The notes beneath the pieces were generated by a model, which made no database searches, was not told the DNA's origin, and saw nothing but the letters and a program-made list of their open reading frames with translations. A stretch of 64,000 bases of DNA from Carposina sasakii (taxonomy: Eukaryota > Arthropoda > Insecta > Lepidoptera > Carposinidae). Numbering within the stretch: the stretch's first letter is position 1; every line of letters starts with the position of its first letter. This document shows, one piece after another, positions 53,390 through 64,000 of this stretch. Both the position numbers and the translations under genes were made by a program. The stretch lies in contig CP053156.1 in NCBI GenBank assembly GCA_014607495.2, positions 14,322,001 through 14,386,000 on the forward strand, in the 5' to 3' direction.

Positions 53390-54639
53390 ATGAAGGGATG
53401 GTGCTTTTCTACTCTGTCACACAGCACCTATTGCTCTATAAATATGAAATCAGCATTAATGCGTTGGTTACCCATCGCAACTTTAGTCGCCTGTGAAGTC
53501 AGACTTATTAGATACTAAGGTTAGCATTATTATTATGGTCAACGATAACTATTTGTAAATAGAACGCTCACCAAGCAGTTCCATTTTCATTCATAATTTT
53601 TTCCCGACTGCGCGACGCAAAGGAGTGGTATTGTGTTTAACAGCCTATGTATGTATGTATGTTCCTTTGAAGCACTACACAGACCAAACGCCTCGGCCGA
53701 TTTTTATGATTCATACGTCAATCGATTCCTCTTAGTCCGGCGAGTGTCACAAAAGACATGACGTGAAAATACAATATGGCGACTACTGGACGCCATTTTG
53801 TGAAAATGAAAAAAATTAAAGTAGACAAACTATATCGAGTGGGGTATCGTTAAATAGGTATTTAAAAATCATTTTCAGATTTCTCTCAAGATTTTTAGAT
53901 TCTACTAACCGTTTAGGATCTATATCGATTAAAAGTTGCGTAACAACCATTCTCACATATAAGTTTTTAGACAGCAGCAAGAGGAAAACTTCTTGCTGAT
54001 GAGCATGTTAAGCATGTTTTTTGAAGTGTAACATAATGCGATCAATTTAGACCCCAGTACAAGACAAGAAACAAATGTGAACGAACAAATCACACCAACC
54101 ATTCACACTTCCCATTCGTTCCGTCCATTCGCTAATTGCACGCAAAATACCTGTTCTTTGTAATCCTCTTTGACTTTTTTAATCTGCGCGAGAGCTCGCA
54201 CACGGCGCGCGATTACGTCTAATTTATGTACATAATTCTCGAGCGAAATGACCTGCCATTCTGTTGGTTCCGTATAATTAATTACTTAAATGCATCCCAC
54301 TGTAATGAAAGCGATGATTATAGCTTTAGGTGAAATGTTTCAGGAAGTATTTTGTATGATTTTTAAACCAGTATTGTGAATAGAAATCCGATCTGTAGCT
54401 AAGTTTTTTTAATCAACTTTAGCTGTGATCAGTAAAAAAAAAACTTTGCTGCCGCCTGGAATGGTAATGATTTCGTCACCGGTAGTCATTTTAAGCTCAA
54501 TTTTAAGTAACTAATAATTATGCGTGTCTTTCATCGTATAGTCTAAACTAGTCATCATCATCATCATCATCAGTGATTGAGGTAGCAATCGATTTATTAT
54601 TGTAGTCTATGTGACACAGATACAGGCTTGATTTTTTTG
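53390..54639. other. Interval without recognised features
   Basis: 53647-53663 holds a short (TATG)n run; 54554-54571 a (CAT)n run. No gene recognised. Confidence 0.4.
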
Positions 54640-54735
54640 GTCCAGTACCAATGCGAGGTTTCACTAAAATTCATCGGCGGCATCTCTTACCGTGCATGTA
54701 GTAAAAGTCGACTAAGGAATTTGGAGGCTTTGACA
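54640..54735 (+). repeat. Repeat D fragment
   Basis: AATGCGAGGTTTCACTAAAA, CGGCATCTCTTACCGTGCAT and AAAGTCGACTAAGGAATTTG. Confidence 0.6.
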
Positions 54736-55000
54736 GTACTCCTAATCTTAACAGTTAAGTCCACAATAATACATTGCATAGTCAGCTTATTATCACAGAT
54801 AACAGGGAATAGTAGATATAACAATTAGAAATTAAATGCAATACCTCGGTCGCAAATCCTGCGATAAAGTGTTACAAGCGCAGGTGTTCAATACTGTAAT
54901 GGCTGCCTGGGCACTAATCTCGAAAATTATGGTTATTAAGTCGATAATTTTAATAATTTTAGCAGATAATATTGTAATAAATAACAATAATAGCTATTAT

Positions 55001-55230
55001 TGACGGCTGATTGGTGTAGTTGGTAGTAACCTGCCATAGGTCCCGGGTTAGAATCCTGGTAGGTGTAAACATTGTATATGAGTGTAGATGTTTGTTTCCA
55101 AATAATGGATGTTTCTATACCTATTTATATACATATTTCTATACCATTTCTTAGCACCTACGACACAATACCTTAGATATCTTAGTGTAGGTCAATGTGT
55201 AGTAATGTGTGTGAATATTTATTTATTTAT
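55001..55230 (+). mobile_element. SINE B copy, forward orientation
   Basis: TGACGGCTGATTGGTGTAGT head, a B box GGGTTAGAATCCTGG with substitutions, body and (TATT)n tail. More diverged than the 16194 copy. Confidence 0.8.
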
Positions 55231-55318
55231 ATATAAATACATTTATCTATGTATTTACATATAGTTGCCGAGTACCTTTTTCTTTCACATAAAAGTAATT
55301 TTTCAATCGTTGAGTATG

Positions 55319-55603
55319 ATCATAGAGGAATAAGATGTCATAGAGTGCTAATGTCATACTAACTGTTTCGATGCACCATTAGACTATTCGGTGCCTCACA
55401 ATTCCAATCCTTGACACTTAGATTCTATTAGTGTAATGTATAGTATAGTACTACATTACTAATGTATTGTAACGTATAGTAATGCAATCTAAATGTCTGG
55501 ACTGGAATGGACTGGAATTGTGGGGCACCGAAAAGTCTAATGGTGCATCGAAACTGTTAGTATGACATTAGCACTCTATGTCTACATTTTATTCCTCTAT
55601 GGT
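55319..55603. mobile_element. MITE T, palindromic element
   Basis: 285 bp. Ends CATAGAGGAATAAGATGTCA and TTTTATTCCTCTATGG. The arms run over 100 bp through GCTAATGTCATACTAACTG, TCGATGCACCATTAGAC and CACAATTCCA. The centre is rich in GTATAGTA. A fragment is nested in MITE Y at 49385-49490. Confidence 0.85.
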
Positions 55604-56107
55604 ATGATGGAAGATTGATAATACAAGTTGCTAGATTTTAAAATAAATCGTATTCACCTACATTAGGACCCTATGTACTGAAGCCATACATCTTATGTAA
55701 TCACAGCAATTAAGTCCTTAGCACAGAAATAACTACAAATACTCGTAGAGTAAACATCTCGAGCTTCGTATCGCGGAATGAAACGAAGTAATTCCATTAG
55801 GGAGTCGCGTTTGTCGTTTATGCAGGATGTTAAGTAAGGCTGCTTTCTCATTGGAGAGCTAGTGAAAAGGTTCTTCACATGTAAATATACTATGTGGCAT
55901 AGTATTGACATATATTACGTCGATGCCAAGTATATTACGAACAAGGCAGGAAGATGAGAAGATAGTATTGTTTGTTGAAACGGGTATGAAATGTATGAAA
56001 TCAAAATATGAATACAACTTTTTCTGTACGGTTCCCTGTGGATAGATAAATCAAGGATGTAAATAAACGATATACTGTACATTCTAAAATAAGATGATGA
56101 TAGATAT
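55604..56107. other. Interval without recognised features
   Basis: A/T-rich; frames of 72 codons without motifs. Confidence 0.45.
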
Positions 56108-56280
56108 AAATATTCACTATCTTTACAGTACATTAGTTAGTACCTACCACACTAAGATAGCTTAGGCTTGTGACGTGAGTACCAAGTAACAGTATATAGT
56201 AATATAGACAAATTATAAAATACAACCATGATTCAAAAACAGACATCCACATTAATCATAAATATTAATATTTGTACTAC
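56108..56280 (-). mobile_element. SINE B, decayed copy
   Basis: Reverse orientation, with the GTGACGTGAGTACCAAGTAA and CCATGATTCAAAAACAGACA landmarks. The tRNA head is missing. Confidence 0.6.
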
Positions 56281-56408
56281 AAACTATTTACGACCAAACG
56301 ACCGTAAATAGGTCAACATAATGGAGAAACAAAAATAATTACATAACTGTAAAAAGTGTGTCATATTAATATCATAAAACGGTATAAGTACCTGTAGCAT
56401 AGAATAAT

Positions 56409-56591
56409 TAGAGGGTCTTGGTGTTTGGTAGGCGATGGGCTGACCACCTGTCACTACTAACCGAACTTGTATATCTCAACTATACCCTCAAAATAGGTCA
56501 GATGGTGCACCATGTGGTCCTATGGTGCCCTTGGTGGTCTGCCTATCCCGTAAGGGATAAAGGCGTGATTATATGTATGTATGTATATATT
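56409..56591 (+). repeat. Repeat F, copy 5
   Basis: GAGGGTCTTGGTGTTTGGTA, GGCGATGGGCTGACCACCTG and CCCGTAAGGGATAAAGGCGT, followed by GATTATATGTATGTATGTAT. Confidence 0.8.
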
Positions 56592-56919
56592 TTATGACCT
56601 GTAGTTAAAGAGTATATTAAATCATCTCATAATTAGTCACATATTGTCATCATAACTCAAGTCAGACATAACCCTAAGGGTTGCTTCAACGTGTTTTGTG
56701 TTTACAGCGTGAATGTTATCTTACTTCTGTGACTAGTTTATTTTTTATTTTAAATCTGACTACATGCAATACTTTTATCTATTACTTCAGTTAACAAGAT
56801 AATTTCATATTACGTAGGTAGTTTGTTATGCAAATTAAAAGTTAATAAAAAATACATTAATTTATAGCTAACGCGAGCTATCGCGCGAATGCATTAACGT
56901 GGAATATAGAACTTTTCAG

Positions 56920-57040
56920 CGATCGATTGGTGTAGTTGGGAATGAACCGGCATGCCACTTGCTAGATCCTAGGTTCGAATCCCGGTAGATATTAACATTG
57001 ATGTGAGAATATCGTTTATTTCCCAGTCGTGGATTTTACA
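56920..57040 (+). mobile_element. SINE B, 3'-truncated copy
   Basis: CGATCGATTGGTGTAGTTGG head and AGGTTCGAATCCCGGTAGAT B box, with body only to about 57040. Confidence 0.7.
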
Positions 57041-58311
57041 TAATCGAAGGTATGCTTGCCTCTTACCATGTGGGTCTTGATAGGCCACTGGTGAAAAGTG
57101 GATATGTAATTTGTACACTTCTGAAAATACTCTTTGGGACATAATAAGCATAACTATTATGAATGTATGTACCTACTTAATCGAACAAGAGTCAGTAAGA
57201 AGATCTTGACCAGTTCTGAAGAAGCTCGATACTGCTTAGATATAGGCGGGGGAAAAAGTTATAAGGACATGTTTAGCCAGTTGTGAGAATATGCCGGATA
57301 ATAATATGTCATATACTGAAGCCTACTTTGCAATGGAGGTCAAACAAAAACTTCCGACAACTAGGGGACCCTAAAACAAAAACGAAGCTCCATCCGTCTG
57401 TCAATAACACGACTCAGCCGAAACGCACTAAAACAAGAGAAAACCCCGAATATATTGGCTGCTATTGAAAGCGAGGGGTCAGTAATGACCCCTACGGCCA
57501 GTAGTTTATCATAAATCACATTTACCTGTTTTTCCGGGTCGGCTAAAAACAGGAGTCCGGTTGGCCCACACCTCAATTTATTTCCTTTGCCCTTCATACA
57601 TAAGCATCGGCCGTTTACGTTGAGGTAAATAATTATAGAGTGGATTTTATTTACATTCTAGAATAAAATATGTACCTACTAATATAGTTACCAACATATT
57701 CGAGGTCTCTTCTGAAATGAAATAGTAAATAGTAGAGCAACAAGACCTGGAGCGAAATATAACAAGACGCTCAGAACCGAACGGAATGGCGGAGATCTGA
57801 AGAGGCCCTCTGCCCCAGCTAGGGGCCACAGGAATATAGCAACTTTAACGACATGGTAAAAATAGGTTTACGAGCGACAGTGAATTTCAAAAAGTTATCG
57901 AAGCATTTCCTCCGATAGTAATTAGTCTTATAAAATTAATAATATAAAATGAACGTAAAATTCTTCGTCCTGGATGAAAACATGCCGGAATCGAATTTAA
58001 AACGTTACATTTAAAATTTATTTATTTAAAATTTAAAGTGCCATTCTAATATTATTTATCTCTTCACCGTTGTTCCGTTCGCTTACCGACGAAAAATGAT
58101 TTGTTGAGAACATTCCATTATGCGAGCACTTGTCGGCCATTACGTTGGATTTGCTATTCAGGCCCGCCTCTGGTATCTTCATACGTTTTGTGTGTTTACA
58201 TGAGAATAGGCCCGGAGTAGTTTTAAACAAGATTTATGTTTATTGTAGGTACACGTGTTACCGGGATGGGGTGTTTTTTCACATGTTTTTGCTATAGCAC
58301 ATACGTATTGC
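57041..58311. other. Interval without supported genes
   Basis: 57790-57840 (GAAGAGGCCCTCTGCCCCAG) looks like a degraded LINE 3' end. Frames at 57361-57597 and 58033-58230 (minus) are not recognised. Confidence 0.4.
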
Positions 58312-58324
58312 ATGTAGAAGCTAT

Positions 58325-58460
58325 CATCATCATCAGTCTATTGCAGTCCACTGCTGGACGTAAGGCTCCCCCAGGGCACGCCCCAAGACTGCCATGGGGG
58401 GTATTTGCCCATATTCACCACGCTGGGCAGGCGGGTTGGTGACCGCTGGTGGTGGCGGTG
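58325..58460 (-). mobile_element. Repeat C, truncated insertion with 13-bp target duplication
   Basis: The minus-strand (ATG)n tail is seen as CATCATCATCAG at the left, followed by TATTGCAGTCCACTGCTGGA and CACGCTGGGCAGGCGGGTTG. ATGTAGAAGCTAT flanks it at 58312-58324 and 58461-58473, without mismatch. A recent 5'-truncated insertion. Confidence 0.88.
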
Positions 58461-58473
58461 ATGTAGAAGCTAT

Positions 58474-59533
58474 AGTATCAAAGAAAATACAAAAGCGATC
58501 TTATTTATTAGCGGTTGCTAGATTTGTTTTAGAGATCAAAAAGTGTCTATAGGCTAGAGTTAGTAAACTAACTAGTGAAAACTGATTAATTCACACATTT
58601 TTTTATTTTATAGGGCGTGACTGTATACCTAGTTACGAGTAAATGTAATATTTCGTGATATTTTACTATGGTTTACAGAATAGGACTAGCCACATATTTC
58701 TATATACACAAATTTAAAAAATTGTAATTAATCTCAGTGTCCAGGAGAAATTTATAATGCCAGGCTTCAAAATTTGTGTTTTTATAATCCAGTGAGGTTT
58801 AAAACGAGTGTTTTTAAACATTTGGAATCAGTTCGCAATCGTTAAGGTTTATTCTACGTCGATAAAAAGGATATATGCAGCAGCTATATAGTTCTTTTTT
58901 GCATATATTTTCAACTCCTAACGTAACTGAATTTAAAAAAATGCCTGGTCTAAAGCACTATTTCACACAATATTTAAAGTGTAATTACAACTATTCAATC
59001 CATTTAATATCACTCAGTTCTATGAGATTAACGCCCAAACTCGTCAGTGTGTAATACTTGTAAGCCTCTTAGCTAAGAATGACTTAATAGAAAGTATTAC
59101 TAAGCCCCACGAAGTGAAACTCTCGCTGGCTTTCGTGCGATCGCAACTTGGAACGGGGTCCTTATTCTTATTGTATAACGTGCAAAGAGTAATTAACAGA
59201 ACATTGGATAATTATAAAATAATATAAGAAGGCTCGTCTCAACTGATTTGTTTTACAAACATACCTACATATACCCACGGCTACAAACATACAGGGTGGT
59301 GAATAAGATTCTGCAATTACGTGTAACATAGCGGGATCAGGTGTGGAAGATCAGTGATGCATTGCTTGATCATCCCCTGAGAGTACAACCCTGAGTTAGT
59401 AACAGCCAATTTCTATAACTGATCTTGAGAGATTTTTTGCATATCTAAGATTTAATATTAAATTGTTTTCATACAAAATTTCAAATTAGGAATAAATAAA
59501 TCCGAGATTCAATTTTTTTTTCACGAGTGATTA
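58474..59533. other. Interval without recognised features
   Basis: No gene found. 59287-59310 (ATACAGGGTGGTGAATAAGA) begins like the MITE X/Y ends but no partner end is visible. Confidence 0.4.
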
Positions 59534-59727
59534 ATAAACAATAATAAATATTCACACACTTCACAACACATTAACTTAGTCCCACATTAAGATCCCTAAG
59601 GTCTTATGTCGTGGGTACTAAGCAACGGTATATAAATACATAGATAAGTATAGAAACATCCATGACTCGGAAACAAACATTAATATTCATCATATCAATG
59701 TTTGCACCTACCGGGATTCGAACCCAG
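59534..59727 (-). mobile_element. SINE B copy interrupted by the BEL/Pao LTR
   Basis: Reverse-orientation SINE B whose B box complement CCGGGATTCGAACCCAG stops abruptly at 59727, where the LTR begins. The tRNA head should continue beyond the far LTR outside this window. Confidence 0.82.
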
Positions 59728-59902
59728 TGTTGGGATTTATACATTTGTATATAGCAACATTAAGATTAGAAAGATGTATATCTCTCTCTCTCTCTGTACC
59801 ATTCGTTTGGAATATACGCAATAACTGAATCTCCTGCATTTTAATTCCTATCACCGTGCCTTTATGCAACTAGCAAGCCAAATAACAACAGAACGCTGCA
59901 CA
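59728..59902 (+). repeat. Putative 5' LTR of the BEL/Pao element
   Basis: Starts TGTTGGGATT at the break in SINE B and ends CTGCACA, giving TG..CA ends. It contains GTATATAGC and a (TC)n run at 59782-59797. The length, 175 bp, is short for BEL/Pao. The 3' end is inferred from the adjoining primer site; only the second LTR would prove it. Confidence 0.65.
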
Positions 59903-59915
59903 TGGTCCTTCGAGC
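59903..59915 (+). promoter_or_regulatory. Putative tRNA primer-binding site
   Basis: TGGTCCTTCGAGC directly follows the presumed LTR end; TGG is complementary to the CCA end of tRNA. Which tRNA primes cannot be settled here. Confidence 0.5.
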
Positions 59916-60392
59916 AAAGAATTTAGTGCGTGGTGCAACAGGAATCATCAGGAAAGTAATCTTCAGGTCGTAAGATTTCAAACGCAAGCGGGTGAGCAAG
60001 CCGCCATTTTTTCAAAGTTCCCGGTTTACTTTTTGGACTTCGTGAAACGTCGTTGCAATTCTTCTCGACGAACTTCGCGCAACTCAATAGTCCGAGTAGA
60101 AGGGAGAAAGCTGCGCGCAATTTTATCTAACTTCTCTGTCTTCGTTGCCGCTCTCTTCATGCGCCATAGGGATTGAGCGAGACAGCGAGTGACGCGACGA
60201 AGCTATTTGGAAGAGCAAACAAGCGAACGTGCGCTGCGCGAGTGAGTATAGTGTTCCGTGGTGTGACGACGAATTCGCCCTGGGAATTAGCCATTTTGTG
60301 TTATCTTTGTGCAAGCAATTTCAATATTTCTAATTCCCTTGTGTAATTCAAGTGAATTGTGTGGAAACAGTGTAAATTAAGTTATTTTCAAA

Positions 60393-62369
60393 ATGGAAGA
60401 TGAGAATTTAAAGCATTTAAGAGCCCAGCGGGGCTATGTTAAAGGTAAAATAACCAGACTATTTTCATTTGTTCAAAAGGATTTGTCGGTGTTAGTAAGG
60501 GAAACATTAGTTAGTAAAAAGGAATACTTGATTGCCGCGTTCCAGGAATATGATGCGTTATGTAGAAAAATAATTTATAAGGATTGCAATGACGATGAAG
60601 ACGTTCGTCAAGTTGAGGATAATTATTTTGAAGTTTTAGCTTCCTTGGACGTGGCCATCAAGGAAAATAGTTTAGTCACAGCAAATTGTTCATCTCCTGC
60701 GACTACTAGCAATGTTTCTTTACCACCCATATCTATCAAAACGTTTGATGGTAATTTTACGGAGTTTGTACCTTTTATTAACTTGTTTAATTCATTAATT
60801 CATAACAATAAGTCCATTGATTTTGTACATAAGCTGTATTATTTGCGGTCATACCTTAAAAATGAGCCGTTGGATCTAATTAAGAATCTGCCATTAACAC
60901 CAGATAGCTATGAAAAGGCAATTGAGCTTCTAAATGTTAGGTACAATAATAAGCAAAGGATAATTAATGAACACATCAGTATGTTGTTAGATCTAAAGCC
61001 TTTAGCCAATTCCAATGCAAATAGTTTACGAGGTTTCATTTCTTGTGTACGTCAAGAGCTTGCTGCTCTTCAAAACTTGGAGCCTAATGTTGTAAACTGG
61101 GATGCTATATTGTTGTGTATTCTTTCCCGGAAAATAGATGGGTATACAGCAAGGGCTTATCACTTGGAAATGGATGCAAAGGAGCCACCAGCAGTGGGGC
61201 ATTTTCTAGAATTTATGGAAAGGAGAGCCCTGGCTATGGAGAATGCTAATCAGACGCAACATACAAACCAGCTGATACAAAAGGAGCGAATGGGTAAAGC
61301 TGCAGCTGTAATTCCAGCCGCACAGTTACCTACCTGTCTATATTGTAAGTATAGTCATAAATTATTCAAATGCAAGACTTTCCAGCTTCAGCCTGTCTCC
61401 GCAAGAATACAATTTGTTACGAAAAAGGGCCTCTGTAAAATATGTTTGGGTGCACATTCTAATAAGTGTAAATTTCACTTTCGGTGTGGGGAATGCAAGG
61501 CACCAGAGCACCATACCCTGCTACACCGCGATACTGTTAAGGAGTTGTCATCTGTGACATCATTGCCTGCAACAAATATCAGAAATGATGTGCTTTTACC
61601 TACTGCAAAGGTGAAAGTTATAGCACAAGATGGCACTGCTATACATTTGAAGGCTTTAATTGATAGTGGATCACAACTGTCCTTTATTTCCAGTAAGGCA
61701 ATACAGTTGTTGCAATTAAAATCCACACCAAATAACATCAATGTAGTAGGAATTACTAACACTCCTACAAATCTAAAAAAAATTGTTTGCATAGACATAT
61801 ATTCTCTATGTACACCTTTTAAGATATCCACCAATTGTCACATAGTAGACAAAATCACTTGTAATCTACCTCAAAGGAGTTTTAGTCGGGTAGGCCTCAA
61901 CATTCCCACAAACATAAAATTAGCTGATGATGACTTCAATAATTGTAGTGAGATAGATTTGTTAATGGGCGCTGATGTGTTCTTCCAGGTTGTGCTTCCC
62001 CTGGAGACGGCGGGCACCAGCTCGGCGCCAGCGACGCCGTCGCTTGAGAGTGGGCAAGGCGGTGCATGCGGGCCACGCTTTATTAACACGCAATTTGGTC
62101 ATATCATCGGTGGGGCGTTACCTTTTTCTTATTCTTCTAACATTTGCAAAGTAGCTTTAAATTGTAATACATGTGACTCAGATATCTCTGATATTTTAAC
62201 AAATTTTTGGAAGACTGAAGGTGTCTCTGAGGTTTTTAATGAAAAATCATCGGAGCAAGAACTTTGTGAGTACATTTTTGCAAAAAATGTTCAGTTGAAG
62301 GACAGCATATTTGAAGTTGCTTTGCCTTTGAAGTTACATATGCAAAGGCACAGCTTAAACAGTTACTAG
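60393..62369 (+). CDS. BEL/Pao Gag-protease polyprotein (truncated gag-pol)
   Basis: 658 aa from an ATG at 60393 (AAAATGG). It forms the particle shell and processes the polyprotein. Visible: an N-terminal coiled region; the Gag core ISIKTFDGNFTEFVPFINLF, KLYYLRSYLKNEPLDLIKNL, YEKAIELLNVRYNN; a CCHC-type knuckle CLYCKYSHKLFKC (about 313-327); a Cys/His cluster CKICLGAHSNKC, CGECKAPEHHTLLH typical of BEL/Pao; and an aspartic protease with LIDSGSQLSFIS (Asp near 424) followed by LLMGADVFF. Pol linker sequence FGHIIGGALP, LTNFWKTEGVSEV and SIFEVALPLK leads toward RT, but the frame then stops at 62369, just after the RT deletion point. A short Gly/Ala-rich insert (TAGTSSAPATPSLESGQGG) follows the protease. 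Confidence 0.88.
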   Translation: MEDENLKHLRAQRGYVKGKITRLFSFVQKDLSVLVRETLVSKKEYLIAAFQEYDALCRKIIYKDCNDDEDVRQVEDNYFEVLASLDVAIKENSLVTANCSSPATTSNVSLPPISIKTFDGNFTEFVPFINLFNSLIHNNKSIDFVHKLYYLRSYLKNEPLDLIKNLPLTPDSYEKAIELLNVRYNNKQRIINEHISMLLDLKPLANSNANSLRGFISCVRQELAALQNLEPNVVNWDAILLCILSRKIDGYTARAYHLEMDAKEPPAVGHFLEFMERRALAMENANQTQHTNQLIQKERMGKAAAVIPAAQLPTCLYCKYSHKLFKCKTFQLQPVSARIQFVTKKGLCKICLGAHSNKCKFHFRCGECKAPEHHTLLHRDTVKELSSVTSLPATNIRNDVLLPTAKVKVIAQDGTAIHLKALIDSGSQLSFISSKAIQLLQLKSTPNNINVVGITNTPTNLKKIVCIDIYSLCTPFKISTNCHIVDKITCNLPQRSFSRVGLNIPTNIKLADDDFNNCSEIDLLMGADVFFQVVLPLETAGTSSAPATPSLESGQGGACGPRFINTQFGHIIGGALPFSYSSNICKVALNCNTCDSDISDILTNFWKTEGVSEVFNEKSSEQELCEYIFAKNVQLKDSIFEVALPLKLHMQRHSLNSY

Positions 62370-64000
62370 GAATGGGTAGTTTTCATACTCATAAATGGTC
62401 ATCTAATTATAGTGAACTATTGAATGACATACCTTCAGCTGAGCAACAATTTGATGATATCGAATTGCAAAGCGATAATTACGTTTTAAAGACATTGGGT
62501 TTACAATTAGTTGTAAAAGAAGATAGATTTAGAATCACTTGCCCAGTGCCCTTTAATAAAGATAACATTACAAAAAGGGATATATTGGCTTATATAGGGA
62601 GATTGTATGACCCTTTGGGATTTGTTAGTCCTATAATAGTCCAAGCAAAGACTATAATGCAAAAATTATGGCTGTCTAAGACTGATTGGAATGCAGCTCC
62701 AGCTGATGATATAAAGAGGGAGTGGTTGGATTTCTCATCTAGTCTAGAAAGCATGGATCCAATTTATGTACATAGAAACATAAAAGTAAATGTTGTAGAC
62801 ATAGCCGAGCTTATAGGTTTCTCTGACGCTTCCAGCACCACAGCTTTTGGATGCTGTGTATATCTGCGAGTAACCAAACCAACAGGTGAAATAAAGATGC
62901 ACTTGCTCTGTTCAAAATCGCGTATTAACCCGCTTAATAATAAAAATAGCACCGTGCCGCGCTTAGAGCTGAATGCCGCTTTACTGTTATCAATACTGAT
63001 GGTTAAAGTTCGTGACACGCTTGCATTAAAGTTAAAAATAAGTAGAATTTATTTATTTGCTGATTCAAAAATCGTGATAGCATGGTTACATACTGATCCT
63101 ATAAAGTTAATGGCATATGTAGCAAACAGAGTAAATGCAACTTTAAAACATTTTTCTCCTGACCAGTGGTTGTATGTCAGTACTAAACATAACCCTGCTG
63201 ATTATGTCAGTAGGGGCGTGCATCCTCATGAGCTTGGCTCATGCAGCATGTGGTGGCATGGCCCTCAGTTTTTGTATGATAGTATGTATAAATTTAAGAT
63301 TTGTATAGATGTTCCTGAAAACATACCTGAGATGAAGCCGTGCATAGGATTCTCCAGCAATAAGGTAATCTCTTTTGATAATAATCTTGAGTTTAGGGAA
63401 AGAATACACAAGCATTCTAGTATTCACAAAATGGTTAGAATATTAGCATATATTTTAAGATTTACATATTGTTTAAAAGGTGAGAGAAATGTACAAACCT
63501 TTTTATCTAGTAGAGAATTAACTGCTGCTTTATTATTATTAATAAAATGGGAACAAGAAAGGTATTTTGCGCATGATTTGTCTTGCCTTAAAAATAATGA
63601 GTGTGTTAAAGGTTCACTGCAAAGCCTGCATCCCTTTATTGATGACATAGGTATCATGCGTGTTGGTGGCAGATTGCATCATTCTGATATTCCTTTTTCT
63701 CAAAAGCATCAAATTATTTTACCAAGAGAATCTCATATTACTAGTTGTATAATAAGATGTGAGCATGAAAGGCTTTTACATGCTCCACCTAAGCTTTTAT
63801 TGTCAAATTTAAACCAAAAGTATTGGATTGTTAATGGACTTTCGCATGTAAAGAAATTTAGAAATAGATGTATTGTTTGTTTTAGACAAAAAGCTTCTGC
63901 GTCCAAGCAGCTAATGGGTTCCTTGCCAACAGGAAGAGTCACTTCCATGAGTCGTCCATTTGAAACTGTTGGCGTTGATTATGCTGGGCCGATTGATGTA
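62333..64000 (+). pseudogene. BEL/Pao pol remnant: RNase H and integrase, partial at window end
   Basis: In the frame starting near 62333 (shifted from gag), about 555 codons run without a stop to the window edge. It begins at post-RT sequence (AQLKQLLGMGSFHTHKWSSN). RNase H residues follow in IGFSDASSTTAFGCCVYL, VPRLELNAALLLS and LFADSKIVIAWL, then NPADYVSRG, an integrase HHCC zinc site (CEHERLLH..CIVC), and the start of the integrase core RPFETVGVDYAGP with its first Asp. The RT fingers and palm, including the YxDD motif, are absent. The frame break means it is not translated with Gag unless by frameshifting. Confidence 0.87.

Larger units (their letters stand above)
59728..64000 (+). mobile_element. 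BEL/Pao LTR retrotransposon, RT region deleted, 3' part outside window
   Basis: Order: 5' LTR (59728-59902), primer-binding site, untranslated leader to 60392, gag-protease frame (60393-62369), then RNase H and integrase in another frame to the window edge. BEL/Pao elements usually have one long gag-pol frame of about 1,700 residues. Here the central RT domain is missing and the frame changes at the deletion, so the copy is not autonomous. The 3' LTR and target duplication cannot be seen. Confidence 0.88.

Overview
This window looks like nuclear DNA from an insect, most likely a moth or butterfly. The evidence is an insect odorant-receptor gene with GT-AG introns, several tRNA-derived SINE families, Helitron-like repeats of a type common in Lepidoptera, LOA, jockey, RTE-like and BEL/Pao retroelements, and (TTAGG)-type telomere-like tracts inside a transposon. 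The species cannot be named from the sequence alone. One host gene is well supported; most of the rest is transposable elements, often nested.

Layout. 0-3.7 kb: a Penelope-like retroelement as a head-to-head inverted dimer with two 1,614-bp arms, each carrying a hammerhead-ribozyme-like motif in its outer non-coding part. 4.0-11.5 kb: terminal-inverted-repeat elements (MITEs), Helitron-like fragments and short dispersed repeats. 11.87-17.46 kb: a four-exon odorant receptor gene (predicted 440 aa) whose introns hold a MITE, two SINEs and other repeats. 17.5-28.3 kb: repeats, including a 304-bp direct repeat pair ending in (TTA)n and a TTA-flanked palindromic MITE. 28.3-31.4 kb: an RTE-like reverse transcriptase fragment and a 5'-truncated jockey-like insertion, with a 12-bp target duplication, splitting a Helitron-like copy. 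32.6-33.9 kb: further copies of two MITE families. 35.3-41.5 kb: an apparently complete 6.2-kb LOA-type retrotransposon with two intact overlapping ORFs and a 14-bp target duplication. 41.6-59.5 kb: nested MITEs, SINEs, an hAT-type element with an 8-bp target duplication and an RTE-like 3' fragment. 59.7-64.0 kb: the 5' part of a BEL/Pao LTR retrotransposon that has lost its reverse transcriptase region.

How the parts relate. The odorant receptor is the only element with an evident host function (olfactory neuron membrane, with the Orco co-receptor). The LOA element is the only one here that looks autonomous. Other elements look dependent on machinery supplied elsewhere: short repeats sharing a 3' end and TATG tail with an RTE-like LINE, MITEs without transposase, and a BEL element without RT. 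Nesting order gives relative ages: BEL in a SINE, jockey in a Helitron-like copy, a PIF-type MITE in repeat D, hAT in a Helitron-like copy, a MITE in repeat C.

Family letters used below (D, C, F, SINE A/B, MITE X/Y/Z/W/V/U/T/S/R/H/G) are local labels for repeats I matched by eye within this window; no database names were checked.
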